DNA of 64,000 nucleotides from Xenopus tropicalis (lineage: Eukaryota; Chordata; Amphibia; Anura; Pipidae), in the NCBI RefSeq assembly GCF_000004195.4, contig NC_030683.2, positions 75,983,764 to 76,047,763 on the forward strand. Direction: 5' to 3'. Shown here one piece after another: positions 53,634 to 62,714 of the stretch; positions within the stretch are counted from its first letter, which is position 1, and each line of letters opens with the position of its first letter. The notes below the pieces were generated by a model that worked only from the letters and a program-made list of their open reading frames with translations, did not search any database and was not told the origin of the DNA. The position numbers were made by a program, and so were the translations under genes.

Positions 53634-54594
53634 TTTGACATGCTGACTGCCTGTACACACAATTTTGGGGGGAATTAGCTGTGGTAGGCAGGTATGCAGA
53701 GGATCAGGAGCATAAGAGACAGGGACACCACTTGTGACATCATGTTTTTCTTTCAAAACATATGTCAGTTCATCAGCAAACATGGTTATGATTTGTCCCT
53801 GCTTCACCTTCCGCCTTCCAGGGTAACTCTCATACTCTGGAACTTTTCCTGGGGCTTTTCACCACCCCAATGGCTTTCACACATCCACGGCGACGGTCAC
53901 ACTCGTGAACACTCTTGGACTACTCACTCAGCCCTGCTGTCTCTCCCCTCCTGGGATACCAGCTCACCAGCTTCTGACACACTTAGGCTTCTCGCCAAGC
54001 CTCAACGTTCCGGCACTCAAACACATGGTCATGGCTCCCTCTGCTCCTTGCAGTGGCAGGCAGCACCCCAGCCCCTTTGAGAGTTCCTCACACAGTCAGG
54101 CAACCTTCCTGCCCTGTGCCCTGCTCTGAGAGACCTTTCACAGTGACTCCTGGCACTACTCTGGGTGACTCCTCACTTGGTTACCGCTCCCTCTGCTCTT
54201 TGCAGAGGCAGGTGGCACCCCAGCTCCTCTGGGAGTTCCTAACACAGGCAGGCAGCCTTCCTGCCCTGTACCCACTCTGAGACTGAACCCTTCTCTCTGA
54301 GTCCCCAATGTTAATCAATAATCACCAATAACCTCTAAACTCGATACCCATTTTATTTGCTGCTCACCTGCAGCCTAATCAGGCAGCTACTTAAAGGTGG
54401 CCAAATCAAAATACTAAACTGGAGTATGGAATGGAGGACCTATCCTAGTAACCCTCTATTTATTCCAGGAACTCACCTATCCAGCTTTTCCTAAGCATTA
54501 GCTGCTGCACAACCAGGCATTTTACCTGGTGCTAACTTTATCCCACCATTAACAATGATCAAAACAGTGTTCTCTCACAGGCGTTATCCATGAA
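53634..54594. repeat. Unclassified repeat, long copy
   Basis: First ~270 bp match 49697-50005. The remainder contains two related GC-rich halves: CTCCCTCTGCTCCTTGCAGTGGCAGG and CTCCCTCTGCTCTTTGCAGAGGCAGG (each read in parts, about 54035 and 54187), followed by CACCCCAGC and GAGTTCCT, i.e. an internal ~150-bp direct duplication. Possibly an LTR; no partner or internal genes. Confidence 0.5.
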
Positions 54595-54762
54595 TAGTGA
54601 TGAGCTAATTTTTCTTGCCAGGCATGGATTCGCAGCGAATTTCCGCATTTCGCCATCGGCGAATTGTTTCGCAAAACTTCCATGAAAATTTGCTGTGGAA
54701 AAATTTGTGGTGGTCATGTTAAAAAAACGCTGGTGACAAAAAAATAGCTGTGGGTGACAGGC
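54595..54762. mobile_element. hAT MITE left half (TAGTGATG family)
   Basis: TAGTGATGAGCTAATTTTTC, CAGGCATGGATTCGCAGC, CATTTCGCCATCGGCGAA and TGCTGTGGAAAAATTTG. It ends where CR1 sequence begins at 54763, so its right half was lost in a rearrangement. Confidence 0.65.
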
Positions 54763-55309
54763 TTTACTAGGGACCTATAAAGAGGCAAAATTATGTTTTC
54801 ATCCCTTGAGTCAATGCCCTTTTTTATACAAGACAGCACTTTATTTGCTTTAGTAGCCACAGCATGACACTGCCTGGAATTAGACAACTTGTTATCTACA
54901 AAAACCCCTATATCCTTCTCCATTAAGGATATATTATTTTTTATATTATTTATATTGTTTATATTTTTTGTACCAAAGTGTATACCTTTGCACTCAACAT
55001 TGAACCTCATTTTCCAATTTGCTGCCCAGTTTTCCAATTTTGTCAAATCGCTCTGCAAAGTGGCAGCATCCTGCATGGAACTTATAGTTTTGCACAATTT
55101 AGTGTCATCAGCAAAAATAGAAACACTACTGTCTATGCCCACCTCCAGGTTATTAATAAACAAGTTGAAAAGCAAAGGACCAAGGACTGACCCCTGCGGT
55201 ACTCCACTAACCACACTGGTCCAATTAGAAAATGTTCCATTTACCATCACTCTTTGTAATCTATCCTTCAGCCAGTTCTCTATCCAATTACAAATATTGT
55301 GTTCTAGGC

Positions 55310-56372
55310 CTGTGCTGTCCAACTGGCAGCCCGCGACCCCCTTCTGTGTGGCCCCCCACCTGTCTGGCTGCTTTGATGGCTTACCTTTGAGTAAGCTTTA
55401 AATGGTGTCAGTACTGAGATTAACTGGCCCTCTGCATGGTTCTCACCTCAGATTCAGGCTGTAATGCCCCTGTATTGTTTAAAAATGTAATCCCCTGTGT
55501 TGTTCACACCTTTTAATCCTTGCAATGTTCACCCCCTGCAGTGTTCACACCTGAGCCTTAGACTGTAATCACCCACATTGTTCACTTGTTCACACCTCAG
55601 ACATTGTAGGTACTGCCTGGCCTATGCTGCCTGTGTGTATGGCACACAGGGAGAATAGGGTAGGCAGATTATGGCACATAGGCAACATAGGGCAGGAAGT
55701 GTATGGCACACACAGGCAGAGTATGGCACACACAGGCAGCATAGGGCAGGCAGAGTATGGCACACACAGGCAGGGTAGGGCAGACATAATATGGCACACA
55801 CAGGCAGCATTGGGCAGGCAGAGCATGGCACACACAGGCAGCATAGTGCAGGCAGAGTATGGCACACACAGGCAGGGTAGGGCAGGCAGAGTATGGCACA
55901 CACAGGCAGCATTGGGCAGGCAGAGTATGGCACACACAGGCAGCATAGGGCAGGCAGAGTGCTGCCTGTGTGTGCCATACTCTGCCTGCCCTATGCTGCC
56001 TGTGGGAGGTGAACCTGGCAGGGGTTTGTTCGGCAGGTGAAAATAGCCATTACATTGTCCCTAAGGTGTTTAATTATGTGCTGGGGGGTTACTGTGCTAT
56101 CCACAGGGGAGGAGGAGGCATATGGATTTAAGGGTATATCTTAATATGACATAATATAATTCTTTCACATATGAATAATGGTTGATATCCCTGCAGTGAG
56201 GGCCAAGCATTTGGGTTTTTGCTGCACTACCACCATTGTGATAAAATGGGTGTGGTTTAAAGTGGGTGTGGTTAAAAAGGGGAGTGGTCAAAACTGGCTT
56301 CCATTAGCGGCCCTCCACCATATATGCTAGAAAAATTCCGGCCCTCGGCACCGCAGAAGTTGGACAGCACTG
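55310..56372. mobile_element. Non-autonomous hAT element inside CR1, perfect 8-bp TSD
   Basis: Duplication TTCTAGGC at 55302-55309 and 56373-56380. Ends CTGTGCTGTCCAACTGGC and (inverse) CAGTGCTGTCCAACTTC, a standard hAT-type terminus. 1063 bp; the interior has no transposase but carries a 34-bp minisatellite (55650-56012) and GC-rich ends (CAGCCCGCGACCCCC; GGCCGGAATTTTTC in the inverse right end). Confidence 0.92.
55650..56012. repeat. 34-bp minisatellite with inverted terminal copy
   Basis: Unit GGCACACACAGGCAGCATAG plus GGCAGGCAGAGTAT repeats at 34-bp spacing (55725, 55759, 55793 and onward, about eight to nine copies; one 20-bp short unit at 55705). At about 55959 the orientation flips: GCTGCCTGTGTGTGCCATAC and CTCTGCCTGCCCTATGCTGC, one and a half inverted units. 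34 is not a multiple of 3 and the complement has no stop, so all three minus frames are open; these are not genes. Confidence 0.92.
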
Positions 56373-56935
56373 TTCTAGGCTAATATTCCTCAATTTGATC
56401 ATTAACCTTCTGTGAGGTACTGTATCAAACGCTTTAGCAAAGTCCAAGTAGATGACATCAACTGCCATGCCAGCATCAAGGTTCCTACTCACCTCCTCAT
56501 AAAAGGCGACTAAATTAGTCTGGCAAGATCTGTTACGCATAAAACCATGCTGGCACAAACTAATAGTATTGTAAACTGCAATGTATTCAAGTACCCTATC
56601 CCTTATTACCCCTTCCAAAAGCTTTCCTACTACTGATGTCAGTTTAACAGGCCTATAGTTTTCAGGCTGAGAATGGCATCCCTCTTTAAATAACGGCACC
56701 ACATTAGCAATTCGCCAGTCTCTCGGCACCATGCCAGACCTCAAAAAATCCTGAAAAATTATGTGAAGAGGCTTGGCAATCACGGCGCTCAGCTCATTTA
56801 ATACCCTGGGATGAATTCCATCTGGTCCTTGACCTTTGTTTACCTTTACATGTTCAAGTCTCTTTTGAATTTCCTCCTGAGTGACCCATGCGTCAGTAGC
56901 TAAATTACTAGAACTGGGCATGATATAGACTAGGC

Positions 56936-57199
56936 ATTAATCATTAACAATAAATAGTGTCAGTATTGTTTTAGTTTAAATAATCATTTAATTGTAACAA
57001 TTGCTTGATTTATTATTCAATATATTTTTTTTAATATACATTTAGTGGTGTGGATTATTTGTCTGTTTCTCAAAAGAACCATGACCCTAGTAAGAGAGGT
57101 TAATAATATTATTGATAATATATTAAATATTACAATAATATATCAAGTGTTTCCACACTGCTTGCAGGGACACTAACATTTTTTTCATTAAGTGCTGTA
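56936..57199. other. AT-rich sequence
   Basis: TTAATAATATTATTGATAATA-type sequence; no gene. Confidence 0.4.
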
Positions 57200-58720
57200 A
57201 GTTTTTGTTTATTTTTTTAACTTAACATTTTATTAAACAGATATTTGAATGGTTTACATAGAGAAATAAAAATGTAATTATAAGATGCATATAGATGATA
57301 ATAAGGAAAAGGAAAAAGAGTAACAATCATATAGCATATAGGTTTCAGAGGAGACTCAGAGGGTAGAAGCTGACATTTCCCAAGGGACCCATTCTTGTAG
57401 AAAATTTGTTTTTTTATGTAGTCAGGCAATGCTTAATTCAAATAGCCTATTGCTTTCCACCCAACATTTGATTTTTGATAAGGTGGGTGGGGTGGAGGTT
57501 TTCCACTTTGCTGCTATAGAGAGACAGGTAGCTGTGAGGATATGGTTGATCAAGTTTGAGTAGACTTATGGGTCTGTGGGATTGGTTTGCCTAATAGGAA
57601 GGTACATAGGTCAACTGGTACTGAAGTATGAAATGTCTTTTTTAGTAGGTCTAAAACTTCAGACCATATTGGGAGTATAAAAAGTTTAGAAGATATTAGG
57701 GGGAGTATCTACTTCTCTGCAGTTTCTCCAGCAGCGAGGAGAATGGTTTGGAAACAATGTATGCAGCTTAGCAGGAGCATGATACCAAAATATTTTGTAG
57801 ATATGCTTCTTTTGTCTCGAACAGGTTACCATCCCCTTTGCATTCTCCCAAATTGCAATCCAGTCCTGATCTGTGACTGAGGTTGAGGTAAGAATGAGTC
57901 CCATTTAATCATATATTCATGTTTGGGTCTCTTTGTGGTTCAGAAAATAGATGGTATAATTCGGTTATTAGTCCTTTCTGAGGCAGACCTGATCTGGCAA
58001 CTAATTTAAATGTCTATTTTGCATTATCACTGTAAGGTCTAACAAAATTTCTTAGTTGTAAGTATTCAAAATACTGCAAGGCCTTTTCAGTAGGTCCCCT
58101 ATAGTCTGTAGACCTGTGGCTGACCTATTGGCAATAAAGTGGTGGGTGGGTTTCTGGCTGAAAGTCCGGATTATGAAAAAATAATGTTGAGAGAACTGGG
58201 ACCCATTACCTTACATTTTCATCATAGTGTGTAGCATATTGATAGTGTGTGACAGGTTGATGGTAATAAGTCTACTTAAGTCAACAAGTTGGTTGGTTGC
58301 TGACCACATTAAGTAATTATTAATATGTCCCCAGCTACAGCTTGGGAGCCATCAAGACCAAGCCAAAAGTTGTCTAATGTGAGCAGCTTCATAATACCTT
58401 TTGAACAAGGGGACTCTGAGGCCTCCAAGCCTACAGGGTGTAGTCAGTATATTCCTTGATATTTGGTGCCTACGGTTACCCCATATGAAATTGTGACATA
58501 AAGCTTGAAGATCTTGGAGAGTCTTACTTACAAGGACTGGTATGGGTAAAGTCTCTATGGGTATAGAAATTTTGGCATAATGGACATTTTTATAGCTGCT
58601 AATCTACCAACCCAAGATAGAGAATGCTGGGGCCAAGTTTTGAATTAAATTGTGTCTATATAGATCAGAGTATAATGGAGCGATATACTATATGTGCCTA
58701 AATAGGGCACTGAGCTTGTT
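57200..58720 (-). pseudogene. L1/Tx1-like LINE 3' part
   Basis: Minus strand, 5' to 3': AAIKMSIMPKFL-like (about 58555-58600), a MSQFHMG-like segment (58485), then DQDWIAIWENAKGMVTCSRQ and HAPAKLHTLFPNHSPRCWR (57740-57880), the C-terminal 'YRWYLTP.RLH..FP..S..CWRC' module of Tx1/L1-type reverse transcriptases with its Cys-containing end. The 3' UTR runs to AATAAAATGTTAAG and an A-rich tail at about 57200-57230. Multiple stops and frameshifts. Tx1/L1-type LINEs are well known in frogs. Confidence 0.7.
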
Positions 58721-59018
58721 TGCCATTTGTAATGAAATGAGCTTTGGAAATCTTACAGTAGACAAGTGCTACCCTTCATTTATTTTTAAAACCCATCAAC
58801 TCATGTGACTTTAAACATAGCATCTTGGAGTCACTTAGCTGCAAAAAGACTTTAAAACGCCAAACAAATTACCCTGAGCCATTTAATAATGCTACCTATG
58901 GGAAATTTTTTGAAATTCAAAGTATTGTAGCGTCTTCAGCAGTTTGGCTGAATCTATTAATATGTTGAAAGGTTAGAAATATTAGGTTGGAAATGGTTGG
59001 AATCATGGCTCTCTTTTC
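58721..59018. other. 3' flank of the NXPE terminal exon
   Basis: Would contain the 3' UTR of the minus-strand NXPE gene. No clear AATAAA signal (TTTATT on the plus strand) close to the stop; a TTATTTTTAAA at 58780 is a candidate region only. Confidence 0.35.
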
Positions 59019-59566
59019 TTATGAACAAGCAAATGTAAACGTCAAACTCATTATACCTTGAAACGTGTTCCCAGGAGGATGAACGGTTGCTGTAGCTGAT
59101 GACACAGTCATATCCCAAGCATCCACAAAGCCAACATTTATTCCCTGAAATACTTCCCTCAATACCAAGTACTGTGTGTACCCATGAAAATCCCCAATTC
59201 TTTCAACAGGAGCATTCATTTCTCTGGTATTTTCAGTTTTGATGATAACTTTTGTTTCTGGACTCCTAATAAACAAACGTTCTATTGCTTTTCGGATGTT
59301 GATGGCTCTTCTAATGAAGAGCTGAAGGGGAAACTGTCTAAAGTGCTGTCCCATGGTGATAACAATTATGGTGTCTTTCCCTCCGCCTTGTTGGTCAATT
59401 TGACGGCTTGTATATTTGTCCTCTTTGAAGTAATAAAACATGAAGCTCTCTAGAGGGAATCCATGTCTTTTATAGGAGACATAAATATCTTTCTCAATGT
59501 TTATAGCCAGAAGTGTCTGCTCCCAAAACTGCCATTGCCGACCATGGTATCCAAAGTATTTAACAA
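59019..59566 (-). CDS. NXPE-family protein, terminal coding exon
   Basis: Last coding exon of a neurexophilin and PC-esterase (NXPE) family gene. Minus-strand acceptor TTTTTTTTCATACCTTAG precedes 59566; phase 1, matching the donor of the exon at 60914. It encodes about 182 residues: VKYFGYHGRQWQFWEQTLLA, KDTIIVITMGQHFRQFPLQL, FIRRAINIRKAIERLF, RSPETKVIIKTENTREM, then VGFVDAWDMT and VHPP, which supply the D..H part of the PC-esterase catalytic site, ending FTFACS before TAA at 59019-59021. NXPE proteins are secreted or membrane-linked glycoproteins of unsettled function. No frame break seen, so the gene is probably functional. Its upstream neurexophilin-like exons are not in the window. Confidence 0.88.
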
Positions 59567-60913
59567 CTAAGGTATGAAAAAAAATACTATTTTTAAAAAA
59601 AATGAAAAATAAACACGTTAAGATAATTAAATCCATCCTTATAACAAGCGATCAAAATTGATCAAGAGATCAACAGTATTATACGGTATTATGGTACAGG
59701 TATAGAACCCGTTATCCCGAATGCTCGGGACCAGGGGTATTCCGGATAAGGGGTCTTTCCGTAATTTGGATCTCCATACCTTAAGTCTATTAAAAAATCA
59801 ATAAAACATTAATTAAACTCAATAAGATTATTTTGCATCCAGTAAGGATTAATTATACCTTAATTGGGATCAAGTACAAGGCACTGTTTTATTTTTACAG
59901 AGAAAAAGGAAATCAATTTTTAAAATCTGAATTATTTGCTTATAATGGAGTCTATGGGAGACATGCTTTCCGTAATTCGGAGCTTTCTGGATATCGGGTT
60001 TCCGGATAAGGGATCCCATACCTGTACTACTGATAACTTATATCTAAACATTGCATCTTCCTCCTGCCTGTTTTTTCTACTGGTTGCAGACTTTAATGCC
60101 ACCACCCACCTTTATGAGCACATTGGCATCTGATTGTAGGAACTGGAAAAGTCAAGAAATCACAGGGAAATTGCTGAAAAGGTAGAACTGAATTTTACAA
60201 TAAGGAACAAGTTGTGTTGCAGTGCTGAAGGTAATGGAATTAGGAAAGATCTATAGCTCATGACCCTTCCAGAGAGTTTTGAAAGTAGCAAAGTCAAGCT
60301 GCAATGCTACTGGAAAAGAAAGCAGGGTGGCTGAGTATATGGCAACATGCAACAACTAGGAGGTCTTGAGAGATAGACAAAGGAAGCGGCTGATACCCAC
60401 TGAGGTAATAAAACAAGGGTTACTATTCAGATAAAACAAAAATAGTATCTGTGATACAATTTTCTAAATCAAAACATTTTTTGCAGGATTCCTTGACCAA
60501 ATCTGAAGTCATATGAAAGATGATGCATATCCTTTTCTCCACATTTTGAAATTGCATTAAAATTGGTATTTGCCAAAATGTTTTGTTGAATGTATGGTAT
60601 TTAGCTGAAAAAATTTGGTGCACCTCTAGCATCCATGGCTAACAAAATATGAAAACATACTTGATATGTGTAGCTTTCATGAAGTGATGATGGCAATACA
60701 GCAAAAAAAAAAAAATCATTATCATCATTAACCCATTTAATGTTAAATCTTTTTGAAGTTTCACCAGAATGCGAAGATTTAATAATTTTAAATATGTACT
60801 CCCATATAATGCCCTGTACCTGTCTGCTTTTGATAGTCATAAAGATTTGAATATGAAATATTACAGTAAATCTGGGCGTATGTCATCTGTCTAATTTGTT
60901 GTATTAAACTTAC
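59567..60913 (-). other. Intron of the NXPE gene
   Basis: 1347-bp intron between the last two coding exons; donor GTAAGT (plus ACTTAC at 60908-60913), acceptor ACCTTAG (plus CTAAGG at 59567-59572). Contains a complete MITE at 59697-60024 and otherwise unassigned sequence, including A13 at about 60702. Confidence 0.85.
59697..60024. mobile_element. MITE with CAGGTATAGAACCC ends, TA flanks
   Basis: Inverted ends CAGGTATAGAACCCGTTATC and (inverse right end) CAGGTATGGGATCCCTTATC; TA on both sides (59695-59696, 60025-60026). Internal TTCCGTAATTTGGATC and TTCCGTAATTCGGAGC mirror each other. Two truncated relatives are at 21535-21690 and 15950-16040. TA flanks fit a Tc1/mariner-type target but the superfamily is not proven. 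Confidence 0.75.
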
Positions 60914-61129
60914 TTTGAATATCTTCTGTAAAGTACATAATAAACTGGCGCAATGTTGAATCTCCAATGAGAAAAAGCTTCTTTCCCTGCAGACACTTGG
61001 TAAAGCTTTCTGCAGTATTATAGTTAGACACAGTGCAATAAACTGGGTTCCAGACACCATTGTAAAAGTAGCCACTTGGAAAAGGAGAGCTCATACCCGT
61101 CTGACATTTTGGTTTTTCTGAAGACACTT
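60914..61129 (-). CDS. NXPE-family protein, penultimate coding exon (PC-esterase GDS motif)
   Basis: 216-bp exon, phase 1 at both ends. Acceptor CTTGTATTTTCCAG ends at 61130; donor AAA|GTAAGT at 60914/60913. Encodes EKPKCQTGMSSPFPSGYFYN, GVWNPVYCTVSNYNTAESF, then CLQGKKLFLIGDSTLRQFIM: GDSTLRQ is the family's nucleophile motif. Joins in frame to the exon at 59019-59566. The upstream part of the gene (signal/anchor, neurexophilin-like domain) must lie beyond 64000, behind the DIRS copy, or the gene is 5'-truncated; the window cannot tell. Confidence 0.88.
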
Positions 61130-61714
61130 CTGGAAAATACAAGAAAGTTTTGTGGTGCATAAACTACATTTTATGACCATTAATTTAATAAAGCATTGTA
61201 GTACAGATAGAACATATTCTGTTGAACCAAACTGGCACTGTAGCAGAAGATTAGGTACAGATTGTTATTAGTTATATAAACACATATACCAGGAATTAGT
61301 GCCCTTGTAAGTAGGTCTGGTTACCTCATGCACTCAAGAGGGGCCCTTCTGTAATTGTATCTTTGAATTAAAGAACTAAATTTCCAGTCTAAAAAAAAAA
61401 GCTTTAAAGGTTACCAGAGGCAGCTATTTTCTACCCTTGATTAAATACCACCTTAAAAATGCCTCTGTGTGGGCTATTAATCATTGGTTGGTTCGCAGTT
61501 TAACTATGGGAGTGAAAAATTAATCAATGAAGGTCCATCGTAAACAGAGCTGTGGGAATTAAAGAAAGTTTGTCTCTAAAAGAAAATAAAGTGCCACCTT
61601 GAAATGCCTTTTCATCTGCATATTATTGATCATTGGTGGTCTGCTGTCAGAGGAGCTGTGGCAGTGGGAAAACAGCTTAACAAAGTAACATAGGTTAAAA
61701 AAAGAAACACTTCC
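61130..61714. other. Unassigned, likely NXPE intron
   Basis: Two related stretches (GCCTCTGTGTGGGCTATTAATCATTGGTTGGT and GCCTTTTCATCTGCATATTATTGATCATTGGTGGT, in parts, at about 61459 and 61603) form a ~145-bp imperfect direct repeat. Confidence 0.4.
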
Positions 61715-61717
61715 ATC

Positions 61718-61990
61718 CAGGGTCGGACTGGCCCACTGGACTACTTGGAGAAAACCTGGTGGCCCCAACAATGTTGGGCCCTGCCACCTGCCCGCTCCCA
61801 CTCCGCTGCTGCCACCAGTCACTGCTGCTTACTTGCTGTGAAAAAATAAAGATGAGTGTGCCTTCTAACAGCAAAGACAGCTTTATGCGTTTTGTGTTTC
61901 AACGCCTGAAATGCCTGAAACAGCTTTACCTTGTAGGCTCTCATACAAATTTCTTCTAGCCTGGAGCCCTTTCAAAGTCTCCACTGAACC
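61718..61990. repeat. CAGGGTCGGACTGG-type repeat fragment
   Basis: Left terminus CAGGGTCGGACTGGCCC and GGGCCCTGCCACCTGCCCGC interior; related to 3215-3504. hAT-like left end; the right end was not found. Confidence 0.4.
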
Positions 61991-62169
61991 TGTTGATCCC
62001 CTGCAGGGCTGCAATCAGAAACTTTGTGGCCCTGCACAAGTTATTTAAAAGCCCCCTGTACTATTTGTTTGTTTGTTTTGGGGTTCACAGTCCTTCCCAC
62101 TACAGATAAGAAACTGATTTATATTTCAATTAGCGCTCACGCTCACCAATTGATTATTAGGTTCGGGTG

Positions 62170-62460
62170 TTTGTGCCCCAAACCTTTTGCTTATCACTTT
62201 TTTCTCTCTTCGTTCTGGGGAATATATGCTCATATGTAAATTCAAAGTGCAGGATGTTCACTCACCGCTTCCTTTTGGTGTCCCGGGTGCCATGCCCCAG
62301 ACCAGCAGCATTGGGAGATTCAACTTCAATAGCCAGTACAACACAGCATGCACTCGTCAGACTCCAAGACAGCGGATAAAATGTCAAAAAAGCTTTATTA
62401 AAGATAAAAACCTAATGCGTTTTGTGTGACTGCACACGTATTCATAGGTACTAAAAGCCC
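62170..62460 (-). mobile_element. Relative of the palindromic retroposon, single-arm form
   Basis: Minus-strand order: CCTATGAATACGTGTG (hammerhead-like first box and stem II), CAGT loop, CACAC, AAAACGCATTAGG, TTTAATAAAGC, then GGTCTGGGGCATGGCACCCGGG and later GAGCATATAT. The last two match the tail of the 25.5-26.4 kb element (GGTCTGGGGCATGAGCACC, GAGCATATGTATCC), so both belong to one family; this copy has one arm and no inverted duplicate. Core boxes are degraded. Confidence 0.55.
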
Positions 62461-62714
62461 CCCCCTGAACACAAGCGTGCAGTACCAAAACTTGGCCACG
62501 CCCCTACTTTATAATAAGCAGCTCATATAAAGAGTTCCATTGATTAATGCCAGTGGAGTTTCCCTAAGTTTAATCAACTCTCACCTACCTGCCCCTGCTC
62601 TGTGCTGTCATTGCTTGATATAGAAGTAACATATGTTTTTGCATAAGTTATGTAAACTGTTTAAGTTTAGGGGCCCAATGATCTTGCTGAGAGGCCTAAT
62701 AACTAGTCAGTAGT
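62461..62714. other. Unassigned sequence
   Basis: Nothing recognised. Confidence 0.3.

Larger units (their letters stand above)
54763..56935 (-). pseudogene. CR1-like LINE reverse transcriptase, split by a hAT element and 3'-truncated
   Basis: Minus strand. First part (56381-56921) begins WVTQEEIQKRLEHVKVNKGQ, then GPDGIHPRVLNELSAVIAKP, VVPLFKEGCHSQPENYRPVK (palm entry) and DVIYLDFAKAFDTVPH (catalytic Asp A). After the hAT insertion (55310-56372) it continues HNICNWIENWLKDR, SGVPQGSVLGPLLFNLFINN and SIFADDTKLCKTISSM (FADD active site, about 55095), to YRSLVKP at 54765. The frame is largely open; both catalytic motifs survive. The C-terminus and 3' UTR are missing, abutting a half MITE, unlike the usual 5' truncation. 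A block of AT-rich substitution (54940-54975) replaces the HFGRNN...LLNGS region. Confidence 0.85.

Noticed and set aside
55590..56040. Cys/Pro/Leu-rich ORFs on the minus strand and one on the plus strand
   Set aside because: Produced by the 34-bp minisatellite inside a hAT element; all frames are open by chance of unit length.
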